64,000 nucleotides of DNA. Source: Halobacteriovorax vibrionivorans (GTDB lineage: Bacteria; Bdellovibrionota; Bacteriovoracia; Bacteriovoracales; Bacteriovoracaceae). The translations under genes were made by a program, and so were the position numbers. The notes beneath the pieces are model-generated. The model did no database searches, was not told the DNA's origin, and saw nothing but the letters and a program-made list of their open reading frames with translations. Shown in pieces: positions 1 through 7,986 of the stretch (positions are counted from its first letter, which is position 1; every line of letters starts with the position of its first letter). Where the stretch lies: the NCBI RefSeq assembly GCF_003346865.1, contig NZ_QDKL01000003.1, forward strand, positions 558,001 to 622,000, written 5' to 3'.

Positions 1-429
1 CATTGGCAGGGCCATGTAGAAATACATGACATAAAGGCCGGGAATAACAAACAGGGCAAAACCTAAAACAGTTAATAAGCTCATTAAAAAACCAAAGAAG
101 ACATATGTCGGTATATCCCATAAGACTTTCTTTATCTTAAAGTCTAGGCCATTGAGAGCAAAGAAGAAGAAATTCAAAATTAAAACAGATTGAAAAACAG
201 CACCGAGAACATTGACGATGGCCGCTTCAATGATCTTCATATCAGTTGCCATATCCCCTAAGTTAGCATTGTATATAGCATATGCTTTTAAAAGAAATGA
301 GAAGACAAAGAGAATAGAATAAGGGCCAAGACGCTCTTTCATTATACTAATAGCATCATACATTGCTTCAATGATTCCATATTGGCTTGATGTTACTGTT
401 TCTATTTCTGAGTTATCTTGCATATCCAT
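1..429 (-). CDS. Polytopic membrane protein, 3' part outside window
   Basis: The reading frame is open from the ATG at 429 to the window edge, giving 143 residues with no stop, so the C-terminal part lies outside. At least three hydrophobic segments are visible, at about residues 28-45, 70-88 and 105-135. The last contains VIPGLYVMYFYMALP, which resembles the conserved segment of YciC/DUF975-type integral membrane proteins (recall, not a search). The start is chosen because GGAG lies 6 bases upstream. It begins 20 bases after the stop of the asparaginase gene and on the same strand, so the two are probably co-transcribed. Function unknown. Confidence 0.6.
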   Translation of the reverse strand, partial: MDMQDNSEIETVTSSQYGIIEAMYDAISIMKERLGPYSILFVFSFLLKAYAIYNANLGDMATDMKIIEAAIVNVLGAVFQSVLILNFFFFALNGLDFKIKKVLWDIPTYVFFGFLMSLLTVLGFALFVIPGLYVMYFYMALPM

Positions 430-449
430 TGCATACTCCAAATGCTTCT

Positions 450-986
450 TTATTCGTCGTCAATATATTCGAACGTACGTTTTGCGTGATTCTTTCTCAC
501 ACCAGGGACTTTAAATAATTGTCCATGAAAAGAGATATAAATGCCAGCATCTACTATTTTAGCAGCATAAAGACTTTCTGTAACATTTTGAAAGGCATCA
601 CTATCAACAAAGCCCATCGGCTTCATTGCACCGGTAAAAATAATTGGAACATCTAGCTCTTTTGCTCCGTCTAATGCTTCATAAACGAACTTTGCAGACT
701 TTGCCATGGTATCTGTACCATGAAGGATTATAAGAGGAATATTTTTCTCAAGCTGGGACTTGATCGTCTTTAATAAGACCTGACGGTCATAATCAGTAAA
801 ATAAAGAGAATCCTTATTGATGATATTCATAATATGGAGCTTCGTATATGGAAGCCTTAAGCGATCGATAATGGTCTGGCGAATAAATGAATCGCGATTC
901 TTAAGTGATCCATCACTTTCACTATATGATTTCTCTATGGTTCCACCAGTTGAGATGAGTTGAATATTTTGAACATGGTTATCCAT
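450..986 (-). CDS. Single-domain L-asparaginase-like protein
   Basis: This 178-residue protein matches only the N-terminal catalytic domain of the asparaginase/glutaminase family (PF00710), whose usual members have about 330 residues. Visible motifs are STGGTIEKS near residue 12 (nucleophile Thr), HGTDTMAKS near 90 (second Thr-Asp pair), TGAMKP near 118 and VRKNHAKRTF near 160, which carries the probable catalytic Lys. All active-site elements that the N-domain normally supplies therefore seem present, while the C-terminal domain is absent. There is no signal peptide, so the product should be cytoplasmic. The frame ends at a clean stop, so this is a short form rather than an obvious frameshift. 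Substrate (asparagine, glutamine or a peptide amide) cannot be told from sequence. Confidence 0.8.
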   Translation of the reverse strand: MDNHVQNIQLISTGGTIEKSYSESDGSLKNRDSFIRQTIIDRLRLPYTKLHIMNIINKDSLYFTDYDRQVLLKTIKSQLEKNIPLIILHGTDTMAKSAKFVYEALDGAKELDVPIIFTGAMKPMGFVDSDAFQNVTESLYAAKIVDAGIYISFHGQLFKVPGVRKNHAKRTFEYIDDE

Positions 987-1082
987 GAACTACCCTTTTT
1001 AAAGAATTCTAATAATGAACTTAGTTATACATTGTTTTATCAGTGATTTTAAGATCTTATGTAATTTTTTTGGCCAATACCC

Positions 1083-1112
1083 TTGACGCCTATAAAAAGC
1101 ATACCATGTTAT
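1083..1112 (+). promoter_or_regulatory. Putative sigma-70 promoter of htpG
   Basis: TTGACG at 1083-1088 and TGTTAT at 1107-1112 are separated by 18 bases, about 45 bases before the htpG start. No CIRCE inverted repeat is visible. A heat-shock sigma factor site cannot be excluded. Confidence 0.4.
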
Positions 1113-1158
1113 AGCTGTAAGACACTTATCTATTTGATTATTAATATAAGGAGTACAA

Positions 1159-3081
1159 ATGACTAACCGCACAGGACAAATTTCCGTAGCAACAAGTGAC
1201 ATTTTCCCAATCATCAAAAAATGGCTTTACTCAGAGCACGATATTTTTATTCGTGAACTTATAGCCAATGGAAGTGATGCCATCACAAAGCGTTCCGAGC
1301 TAGGTCGCCAAACAGGATCTGAAGTTCCAACTGGAAAGATCTCAGTAGCAGTTGATAAAGAAGCAAAGACAATTACCGTAACAGATAACGGTATTGGAAT
1401 GAGTGAAGAAGAAGTTGAAAAGTACATTGCTCAACTTGCCTTCTCTGGAGCTGAAGAATTTATCAAAAAAATGGAAGATGCTGGTGGTGAATCAAATAAA
1501 GATATCATCGGTAAATTTGGACTTGGTTTCTATTCAGCATTTATGGTTGCCGAGAAAGTTGAAGTTGACTCTCTTTCAATGAATGAGGGTGCAAAGGCCA
1601 CAAAGTGGACATGTGAGGGTGACACAGAATATACATTCTCAGACTCTGATAAGAAAGAGGTTGGGACAACAATTACTCTTCACATCAATGAGGACTCAGA
1701 GGAATTCTTAAATAAGTGGAAGTTAAATGAAACTCTCTCTAATCACTGTGATTTCATGCCGTATGAAATCTCACTACGAGACGTGAATGAGAAGATCCAA
1801 GACGGTGATGACAAAGGTAAAGATGTTGAGCCAATTATCGTTAATGATACAAATCCAATCTGGAAGCGTGACCCAAAAGAATTAACAGATGAAGACTACA
1901 AAGGTCTTTATCGTAAGCTCTTTCCAATGGACGGCGAACCATTATTTTGGATTCACCTAAACGTTGATCACCCATTTACTTTAAATGGTATTTTATTCTT
2001 CCCAAAATATAATCCAATGAAGCCAGTTGGTGATAAGAATATCCGTCTCTACTGTCGTCAGGTCTTTGTATCTGATAACGTAAAAAATATTATCCCTGAA
2101 TTCTTAGGACTTCTAAAAGGTGCTATTGACTCACACGATATTCCTCTTAACGTTTCACGTTCATCACTTCAAGGTGATCCAAACGTGAGAAAGATTTCAA
2201 ACTACATTGTTAAGAAAGTTGCAGAAGCACTTAAGGTTCTTAATAAGAAAGACCGTGAAAAGTATGAAAGCATCTGGGAAGATATCGGACTCTTCGTTAA
2301 GTACGGATGTGTCTCAGATGAGAAATTTGATAAGATCATGCGTGAGCGTGCCCTCTTTAAAACAAATGAAGGAAAGTATGTAACACTTTCTGAATACCTT
2401 GAGTCTGTACCAGCTGATTATGCTGAGAAGATGAATGGTAAGATCCTCTACTTTGAAAAAGAAAATGCGAATCAATCGCTTCTTGCCCAATTAAAAGAAG
2501 TCGGTCTATCTGCTGTAGAAACAGATAATCATATTGATCCACACTTTATTCAACACTCAGAAATGAAGAAATTCAAAAAAGGTGAAGAAGAAGTTGAGAT
2601 AAAATTTGTAAGTGTTGATAGTGAAATTGAGAACCTACTTGCAAGTGAAGCAACTTCTGAAGACGATATCAAAGTAAAAGAGATGTTTGCAAAATTCCTT
2701 GATATCAAACTTGAAGAAAAAGAAGGTGAAGCACCAAGTGATCGCGGCTTAGAAATCGGTCGCATTGCAAGTGCAACAACTCCAGCTTACTTCAAAGTTG
2801 ATGAGTCAATGAAGCGCTTTGCCCAAATGACTCAATCAATGGGTGGCGGACAACAATTCCCTATCAAGAAAACATTAGTTGTTAATGCTTCTAACCCTCT
2901 TGTTCAAAATGCTTTTAAACTTCATACAAGTGGGAAGAATGAAGATCTAGCAAAGAAGCTTTGTCTTCACGTTCAAGACCTTGCTGGTATTTCAAGCGAA
3001 GGCCTTAAGCCTGAAGAGCGCGAGCTCTTTGTGAAGCGTTCACAAGATCTTGTTAGTGAACTTTCAAATATGATTAACTAA
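1159..3081 (+). CDS. htpG: Chaperone HtpG (Hsp90 family)
   Basis: HtpG is a cytosolic ATP-dependent dimeric chaperone. The 640-residue length is normal for bacterial Hsp90. The N-terminal GHKL ATPase domain shows ELIANGSDA at 33-41 (ATP/Mg Asn-Glu helix, with Gly where Ala is usual), DNGIGM at 76-81 and GKFGLGFYSAF at 118-128. The middle domain has NVSRSSLQ near 330, with the Arg that contacts ATP gamma-phosphate in the family. There is no eukaryotic MEEVD tail, as expected. The start is supported by AAGGAG 5 bases upstream. It is a single gene with its own promoter and a terminator hairpin 18 bases after the stop. Confidence 0.97.
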   Translation: MTNRTGQISVATSDIFPIIKKWLYSEHDIFIRELIANGSDAITKRSELGRQTGSEVPTGKISVAVDKEAKTITVTDNGIGMSEEEVEKYIAQLAFSGAEEFIKKMEDAGGESNKDIIGKFGLGFYSAFMVAEKVEVDSLSMNEGAKATKWTCEGDTEYTFSDSDKKEVGTTITLHINEDSEEFLNKWKLNETLSNHCDFMPYEISLRDVNEKIQDGDDKGKDVEPIIVNDTNPIWKRDPKELTDEDYKGLYRKLFPMDGEPLFWIHLNVDHPFTLNGILFFPKYNPMKPVGDKNIRLYCRQVFVSDNVKNIIPEFLGLLKGAIDSHDIPLNVSRSSLQGDPNVRKISNYIVKKVAEALKVLNKKDREKYESIWEDIGLFVKYGCVSDEKFDKIMRERALFKTNEGKYVTLSEYLESVPADYAEKMNGKILYFEKENANQSLLAQLKEVGLSAVETDNHIDPHFIQHSEMKKFKKGEEEVEIKFVSVDSEIENLLASEATSEDDIKVKEMFAKFLDIKLEEKEGEAPSDRGLEIGRIASATTPAYFKVDESMKRFAQMTQSMGGGQQFPIKKTLVVNASNPLVQNAFKLHTSGKNEDLAKKLCLHVQDLAGISSEGLKPEERELFVKRSQDLVSELSNMIN

Positions 3082-3099
3082 TTATTCAAGACAAATAAA

Positions 3100-3121
3100 A
3101 AGGCCAGTGTTAACTGGCCTT
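3100..3121 (+). terminator. Hairpin terminator after htpG
   Basis: AAGGCCAGT (3100-3108) pairs with ACTGGCCTT (3113-3121) around a GTTA loop. The hairpin follows an A-rich stretch, but the T-tract after it is weak (TTACTCTC). Confidence 0.65.
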
Positions 3122-3225
3122 ACTCTCACCTAACCTTTTGAAATAACGTAATAAATTATAGACACCGCCATATAGAAATTACAAGGCATCTCCTCAACAG
3201 ATATCCTTTACTGTATTTTTAAACT

Positions 3226-5706
3226 ATGAAAATAATGAAAATAGTACTTCTATTGCAGTTAGGGATCACCCTACAATTTAACCTCTATGCAACGCCAGAG
3301 TGGAATAGTGATGCTACTTCGTGGTGGCTTATGGCCGATACACACAGTGATAAAATACACTATGATGGGACTATTTCCTCATTGACTCTTATAAGAGATG
3401 GAATCAGAACAATTGCAAAGAATTTAAGGAATGAGCCTAGCAGAAAGAAGGCAGGACTTATGACAGGCAGTTTTTTCTACAATGCTGAAGTTGAAAACGA
3501 ATTTGGTAATTTAGATCTTATTATTAATGATATTAATCAATATGGTTACTCAAAGTATTATAGTGAATCGCGAGACTACCTATATGCCAACTTTAGTTTT
3601 CTATACAAACGTCGAGTAAAAGGACAATCAACGTGTCACAATTTTGTTTTATTCACATTCGATATCAGTACAGAGTTTGTACAAACAGAAGAAATAAAAA
3701 AGATAATCAATCAATGTAGTAAAATCTTTTTCGTAGAAATTGACTATTTTGAATCGACAAATCCAAACTATAGCTATAAGGCAATGATTGATAGAAAAAA
3801 AGAGTTTTTCTCAAAACTTGGTGTCTCATATTGCTCTACAACCGTAACTAAAGAAGGTATGCAAGGCTGTATCGATGAGATTATGGGAGAAAAGAAAGAG
3901 AAGAACTTTAAATGGGACCCAAAGTCAAAAAGTTGCATAAACCCAACAACAAAAGCAGAAGGTCTAAATAAAGTTACAGAACCAAAAGATTTAATTACAG
4001 CTAAAGATCTTGAATGTTACGACTTTAATGGCATCAGTTTTAAATATGGTAAATATGGCAATATCGGGATCACGAGTAAATCAATTAATGGCTCACGCTT
4101 CACTGATACAAATTTAAGTCACCTAGTCTTTGAGCAAATAAAACCAATTTCTGGAATAAAAGTAGTAAGAACAAATCTAGAAGAGACATATTTTAAAAGT
4201 GGTCTTATCAATAGTTTAATTGAAGATAATGAATTAAACAATGTTTCAATCAAAGGTGAATTTACAGGGAATATATTTAACTTAAATAGAATAAATCACT
4301 TAGACATCGAGGTCTCTTTAAGTTCCAGTACAAATAGTCCAAATCAACTCAAGGATATTACTGCAAAAAACATTTCACTCACAGGCGACAGTGATAGGAT
4401 TTTAGATAAAGAACATTGTAGTATCTCACTAACGCTACAAAACTCGTTGATAAAAGGCCTTGAACTAAAAAGAATAAACCTTTGTAACCTAATATTAAAA
4501 AACACTGAATTAGAACAATCTAAACTTAAAGAGGTTCAAGTACTTAAAGCTGATTTTATAGAAGTAAAATCAAATGAACTGAGACTTTCGAAGTCATCTA
4601 TTTATGCAGGATCTATTGATAACTTTTCAATCAACAATAGTCGACTTAAAGAAGTAGGTTTTGTAAATATCAAACCATTTAAAGAGTTAGAGATCAACAA
4701 CAGTAAATTGGATCAACTTGTAATCCTATATTCTAAAGTTGAAGGGATAAAGATAAACAGTAATGAAGGTGGTAGCTTGATCCTTCAAGAGTCTGAAGCT
4801 CTAAAGACGGACTTTTCCCATTCAAATATTGATGTAATAGCGACTGCAAATACAGACTTAAGCGGATCAATTTTTAATACAAATCAATTACAATATAATT
4901 TAGAATCTAGAGAGCTAGTACTTAAAGACTCAAAATGTAACAATTGTAATTTTAGTAACACTAAAGCTTCAAGTATTGTCACCATCGACTCAGAGTTAAA
5001 TAACTCAGATTTTTCCAATCTATATACTGATAAATTTCTATCACATAGGAGCTTCTTCAATAACTCGAAATTCAACAAGGCACGCCTTACTCACATTGAA
5101 TCCAACGGAAGTTCCTTCAATAATTCAGATTTCACACAAGCATCTGGTTTTCGTGAATCGATCATATATAAATCTAACTTCAATGGTTCAGACTTTTCTC
5201 AAGTTATCTTCAGTAATACAACTATCGTAGAAAGTGATTTTGTTAGTGCAAACTTTGAAGATACATTTTTCTCGAGTGGAATGTCTCTAGAAAAAGATGA
5301 TTTTACTGGTGCAAACTTTAATAATGCAAAAGTTGATGGCCTTATCTTTATTCAATCAAATTTAAATAATGTTAAAAATTTTGGTGCCCATGGAATGACT
5401 ATATCAAGAGGTATTCAAATGGATGAGACAACAATGGAGAATGCACATGTAAGAGGCGGCTTTATTGATGCAAATATTCACAACTCTTCATTCAATGGTA
5501 CTAACCTTAGTTACACCACTTTAAGTGGTACATTTATTAATAATTCATTTATTGGAACGCAACTTAATAATTCAAAAATACAAAATGCTTATCTCAAGGA
5601 TCTAAACTTCACTGATGCAAATTTGAGAGAAACTACTTTTTTTAATATTAATCGATCTAATTTAATTTTTAATAATACAGACTTAACTGATGTAATAGGA
5701 CTTTAA
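3226..5706 (+). CDS. Secreted pentapeptide-repeat protein (826 aa)
   Basis: A signal peptide is predicted at residues 1-23 (MKIMKIVLLL start, cleavage near LYA-TPEW). Residues about 24-230 form a non-repetitive Trp/Tyr-rich region with a few Cys. From about residue 260 to the end the protein is a long run of degenerate pentapeptide repeats of the A(D/N)LXX/XXSXF kind, clearest near the C-terminus (NNSDFTQAS, NGSDFSQV, DDFTGANFNNA, SSFNGTNLSY). Such repeats fold into a right-handed quadrilateral beta-helix. Most pentapeptide proteins are cytoplasmic or short, so an exported one of this length is uncommon. Possible roles are adhesion or surface structure, but none is shown. The gene stands alone and ends in a strong terminator. 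Confidence 0.85.
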   Translation: MKIMKIVLLLQLGITLQFNLYATPEWNSDATSWWLMADTHSDKIHYDGTISSLTLIRDGIRTIAKNLRNEPSRKKAGLMTGSFFYNAEVENEFGNLDLIINDINQYGYSKYYSESRDYLYANFSFLYKRRVKGQSTCHNFVLFTFDISTEFVQTEEIKKIINQCSKIFFVEIDYFESTNPNYSYKAMIDRKKEFFSKLGVSYCSTTVTKEGMQGCIDEIMGEKKEKNFKWDPKSKSCINPTTKAEGLNKVTEPKDLITAKDLECYDFNGISFKYGKYGNIGITSKSINGSRFTDTNLSHLVFEQIKPISGIKVVRTNLEETYFKSGLINSLIEDNELNNVSIKGEFTGNIFNLNRINHLDIEVSLSSSTNSPNQLKDITAKNISLTGDSDRILDKEHCSISLTLQNSLIKGLELKRINLCNLILKNTELEQSKLKEVQVLKADFIEVKSNELRLSKSSIYAGSIDNFSINNSRLKEVGFVNIKPFKELEINNSKLDQLVILYSKVEGIKINSNEGGSLILQESEALKTDFSHSNIDVIATANTDLSGSIFNTNQLQYNLESRELVLKDSKCNNCNFSNTKASSIVTIDSELNNSDFSNLYTDKFLSHRSFFNNSKFNKARLTHIESNGSSFNNSDFTQASGFRESIIYKSNFNGSDFSQVIFSNTTIVESDFVSANFEDTFFSSGMSLEKDDFTGANFNNAKVDGLIFIQSNLNNVKNFGAHGMTISRGIQMDETTMENAHVRGGFIDANIHNSSFNGTNLSYTTLSGTFINNSFIGTQLNNSKIQNAYLKDLNFTDANLRETTFFNINRSNLIFNNTDLTDVIGL

Positions 5707-5713
5707 AATAAAG

Positions 5714-5737
5714 AAGGCCAGCTAATAAGCTGGCCTT
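5714..5737 (+). terminator. Bidirectional terminator between the pentapeptide gene and dksA
   Basis: AAGGCCAGCT (5714-5723) pairs perfectly with AGCTGGCCTT (5728-5737) around AATA and is followed by TCTTTT. A-rich sequence on the left lets it also serve the convergent dksA transcript. Confidence 0.85.
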
Positions 5738-5767
5738 TCTTTTATAAATCCTTTTGTTTTCTAATTT

Positions 5768-6271
5768 TTAAAACGCTGCATTCTTCTCATCGAATTTTCT
5801 TGCAAAAGTTTCGATTGAGACAACATTATTTTTCTCATCCATACCATCGGCATGATTGAAACCAACGTTCTTGTTGTGTGCACTCATCTTATTTCCATTT
5901 GTATGAGAACGTTTTTCATATGTACGAGAGTTTTCTTCTCTTTCTAGCTCTTCTTTACAAGCGATGCAACAAGTTGCAATTGGACGAGCATGTAGTCTTC
6001 TCATTGAGATCTCTTCACCACACTCTTCACATTCACCAAAAGTTCCTGCAGCGATTTTATCAAGTGCGCGGTTTACTTTATTTAGAAGAAATTTATCCCT
6101 TCCCATTAGTTTTAATTTTAGTTGAGCATCTCTCTCATTAGAAGTTTGGTCGATGATGTCACCACTGGCCTGATTAGTTAAAACTTGCTCGACACTTCCT
6201 GTTGAATTGACCAGTTGATTTTTAAGATTAATAAAAAGATTTTTGAAATGTTCTTTTTGTTCAATGTTCAT
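5768..6271 (-). CDS. dksA: DksA/TraR-family C4 zinc-finger regulator
   Basis: DksA binds the RNA polymerase secondary channel and, with ppGpp, adjusts initiation at stress and growth promoters. The protein has an N-terminal helical coiled-coil region (residues 1-90) and a DksA-type zinc finger near 88-115: CEECGEEIS followed by RPIATCCIACKEE, giving Cys-X2-Cys and a later Cys-Cys-X2-Cys, so the metal ligands are complete. A hydrophilic C-terminal extension of about 45 residues follows, longer than in E. coli DksA (151 aa). I prefer the ATG at 6271, because GGAG lies 8 bases upstream; an earlier in-frame ATG at 6286 has no ribosome binding site. A consensus sigma-54 promoter precedes it at 6372-6388. 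Shorter TraR-like members of the family are the alternative name. Confidence 0.88.
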   Translation of the reverse strand: MNIEQKEHFKNLFINLKNQLVNSTGSVEQVLTNQASGDIIDQTSNERDAQLKLKLMGRDKFLLNKVNRALDKIAAGTFGECEECGEEISMRRLHARPIATCCIACKEELEREENSRTYEKRSHTNGNKMSAHNKNVGFNHADGMDEKNNVVSIETFARKFDEKNAAF

Positions 6272-6371
6272 AGTATCTCCATCCAATCTAAAAATAAGTA
6301 GTCCATCACGTCTTAACTAAAGCTTTCTTCCTGAGAACTTTAGAGAGATTCCTTTCTCTGCCAATGTATAG

Positions 6372-6388
6372 TGCAACGGCCGTGCCAA
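6372..6388 (-). promoter_or_regulatory. Consensus sigma-54 (RpoN) promoter of dksA
   Basis: On the minus strand the sequence is TTGGCACGGCCGTTGCA. It matches the textbook -24/-12 consensus TTGGCACG-N4-TTGCW at every fixed position, with GG and GC exactly 10 bases apart. Transcription would start near 6361, leaving a leader of about 90 bases before dksA. An enhancer-binding activator site should lie upstream, but none is recognisable by eye. Confidence 0.8.
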
Positions 6389-6490
6389 GTTTTTGTCTTA
6401 GTAATCTAGAAATTTAGTCATATTTATGTAAGATTTGGTGTCATTCTGGCGTATTTGGGCCTGATTCGCCCCTGTCATATCGCACCACTA

Positions 6491-6588
6491 CGGTGCCATG
6501 CTCCTTTTGTTTCGCACTTGCTAAAGATCCATCAAGGTCTTAAATCATTATTATTTAGCAAGTGCGAAACAAAAGGAGCATGGCACCG
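6491..6588. repeat. 35-bp perfect inverted repeat (long hairpin), copy 1
   Basis: The arm at 6491-6525 begins CGGTGCCATGCTCCTTTTGT. The arm at 6554-6588 is its exact reverse complement over 35 bases, and 28 bases separate them. The right arm ends 2 bases before the stop codon of the FliG-like gene (minus strand). The outer 25 bases are nearly identical to the hairpin at 23237-23290, so this is a member of a dispersed repeat family. Confidence 0.95.
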
Positions 6589-6590
6589 GA

Positions 6591-7016
6591 TTAGATAGTT
6601 TTATCGTCTTTGGAGATAATAAGGCGCTCATCATCGATCATTTGAGTGAATACGGCCATAACGTCACGATGGGCCTCAAAAGCATGAGATTTTGGGACCT
6701 TCTTATCAATGTAGAATTCAACATCTTGGCGAATACTCTTTGGCAGCTTAGCAAGAATTGCGCTACGAACCTCTTCATCTTCCACCTTAAGAGCATTTCC
6801 AAAACTTTCAGTTTTAACTTCTCTTAGAAATTCACTTAGCATTTTTGGAGTTATATAAAGAAGATCTTTAAGACGATACATATTGGCCTTAAGTTTTTGG
6901 GCCAATTGAGCATCCATTCGAGAGAGGTTACCTATAAGAGTATCCTTCTCTTCCTTGTTCATTAAAGAGATGGCCTCAAGAATTGACTTAAATCCACTCT
7001 CCTTCTTATTCGACAT
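6591..7016 (-). CDS. FliG C-terminal-domain-like protein (orphan)
   Basis: The 141-residue protein resembles the C-terminal part of the flagellar switch protein FliG. Residues about 48-66 (RLKDLLYITPKMLSEFLREV) parallel the FliG segment FEDL...IQ.LLREV, and ALKVEDEEVRSAIL followed by LPKSIRQDVEFYI parallels ALKGASEELREK...R..D.L.ED, ending in a segment like the FliG terminal helix (FTQMIDDERLIIS). The N-terminal half of FliG (FliF-binding and most of the middle domain) is missing, so this is not the main rotor FliG. AAGGA lies 8 bases upstream and the start overlaps the end of hldD by 11 bases, so it is translationally coupled to an envelope gene cluster, not to flagellar genes. Identification is by eye. 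Confidence 0.7.
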   Translation of the reverse strand: MSNKKESGFKSILEAISLMNKEEKDTLIGNLSRMDAQLAQKLKANMYRLKDLLYITPKMLSEFLREVKTESFGNALKVEDEEVRSAILAKLPKSIRQDVEFYIDKKVPKSHAFEAHRDVMAVFTQMIDDERLIISKDDKTI

Positions 7017-7986
7017 AAGGATTATCCTTCATAAGATGGTTCTTAACGTAATCTTCAACCCCCTCATCTACAATGCGAAAGTCGAAGTTAGGAAGAATTC
7101 CTCTAAACTTCTCCATATCAGCTTGAGTATAGTATTGGTATTGCTTACGTAGGTGCATAGGCATATCGATGAACTCGACTTTTGGTTCTAGGCCCATTGC
7201 CTTGAATGTTGCATTGACAAGATTTAAGAAACTATCGGCCCTTCCAGTTCCAATATTATAAATTCCAGAATGCTTGGCCATTTCTTTATCTGATAATTCA
7301 ATCATAGCATCGACAACATCTTTGACATAAACGAAGTCACGAAGTTGTTTACCATCTTCATAGCCATCTTTATGAGACTTAAATAGTTTTACCTGGCCTG
7401 TCTCATTTATTTGTCCAAATGCCTTGTGAACTAGAGAGCGCATTTCTTCTTTATGATATTCATTAGGGCCATATACATTAAAGAACTTTAAACCAAACCA
7501 GTGCTTTGGCTTAGTCTCCTGCTTTAAGGCCCATTCATCAAATAGCTGCTTTGAATAACCATAAGGATTTAGTGGCCTAAGCTTACCGATTTCTTCCTCT
7601 TTATCTTCATAACCAAGTTCACCATCACCATAAGTGGCAGCGCTTGAAGCGTAGATAAATGGGATTCCTAGATCACTGGCCAATTCAAAATAGTACTTTG
7701 AATGGCCAACATTATTAACCATAAGATAGTCCATATCCATCTCAGTCGTCGATGAGCATGCTCCCATGTGATAAATGAAAGAAATCGACTTATGTACTTC
7801 TTCTAAAGCGATATCAAAGAATTCATCGGCATGGAAATACTCAGCGTACTTAAGTCCCCTTAAGTTTTTCCACTTATCTTTGTGATCAAAACGATCAACA
7901 ATAATAATATCTTCACGGCCTTGTTCATTTAGTTTGGCAACTAAGACACTTCCAATAAATCCGGCACCACCTGTAACTAAGATCAT
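7006..7986 (-). CDS. hldD: ADP-L-glycero-D-manno-heptose 6-epimerase
   Basis: HldD (RfaD) is an extended short-chain dehydrogenase that epimerises ADP-D-glycero-D-manno-heptose to the L form used in the LPS inner core. The 326-residue product shows the NADP-binding VTGGAGFIGS at residues 4-13, ASSAATYG near 113, the catalytic Tyr-X3-Lys in NPYGYSKQ near 140, and the family-typical FNVYGPNEYHKEEMRS near 168. Length is normal (about 310-330). The start codon overlaps the stop of the DUF4149 gene (ATGA), and the 3' end overlaps the FliG-like gene, so it sits in the middle of an operon tatC-DUF4149-hldD-fliG-like. Confidence 0.95.
   Translation of the reverse strand: MILVTGGAGFIGSVLVAKLNEQGREDIIIVDRFDHKDKWKNLRGLKYAEYFHADEFFDIALEEVHKSISFIYHMGACSSTTEMDMDYLMVNNVGHSKYYFELASDLGIPFIYASSAATYGDGELGYEDKEEEIGKLRPLNPYGYSKQLFDEWALKQETKPKHWFGLKFFNVYGPNEYHKEEMRSLVHKAFGQINETGQVKLFKSHKDGYEDGKQLRDFVYVKDVVDAMIELSDKEMAKHSGIYNIGTGRADSFLNLVNATFKAMGLEPKVEFIDMPMHLRKQYQYYTQADMEKFRGILPNFDFRIVDEGVEDYVKNHLMKDNPYVE

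Larger units (their letters stand above)
6272..6590. other. Intergenic region before dksA (319 bp)
   Basis: This is the only gene-free stretch above 300 bases. Read on the minus strand from dksA upwards it holds a leader of about 90 bases with two small potential stem-loops (AGAGA/TCTCT and CTAAAG/CTTTAG), the sigma-54 promoter at 6372-6388, about 100 bases in which I see nothing definite, and the long inverted repeat at 6491-6588 that abuts the stop codon of the FliG-like gene. Confidence 0.7.

Noticed and set aside
1018..1158. CIRCE or HrcA site before htpG
   Set aside because: I looked for TTAGCACTC-N9-GAGTGCTAA and found none.
999..1217. 72-residue minus-strand frame before htpG
   Set aside because: It overlaps the htpG promoter and first codons and has no ribosome binding site.
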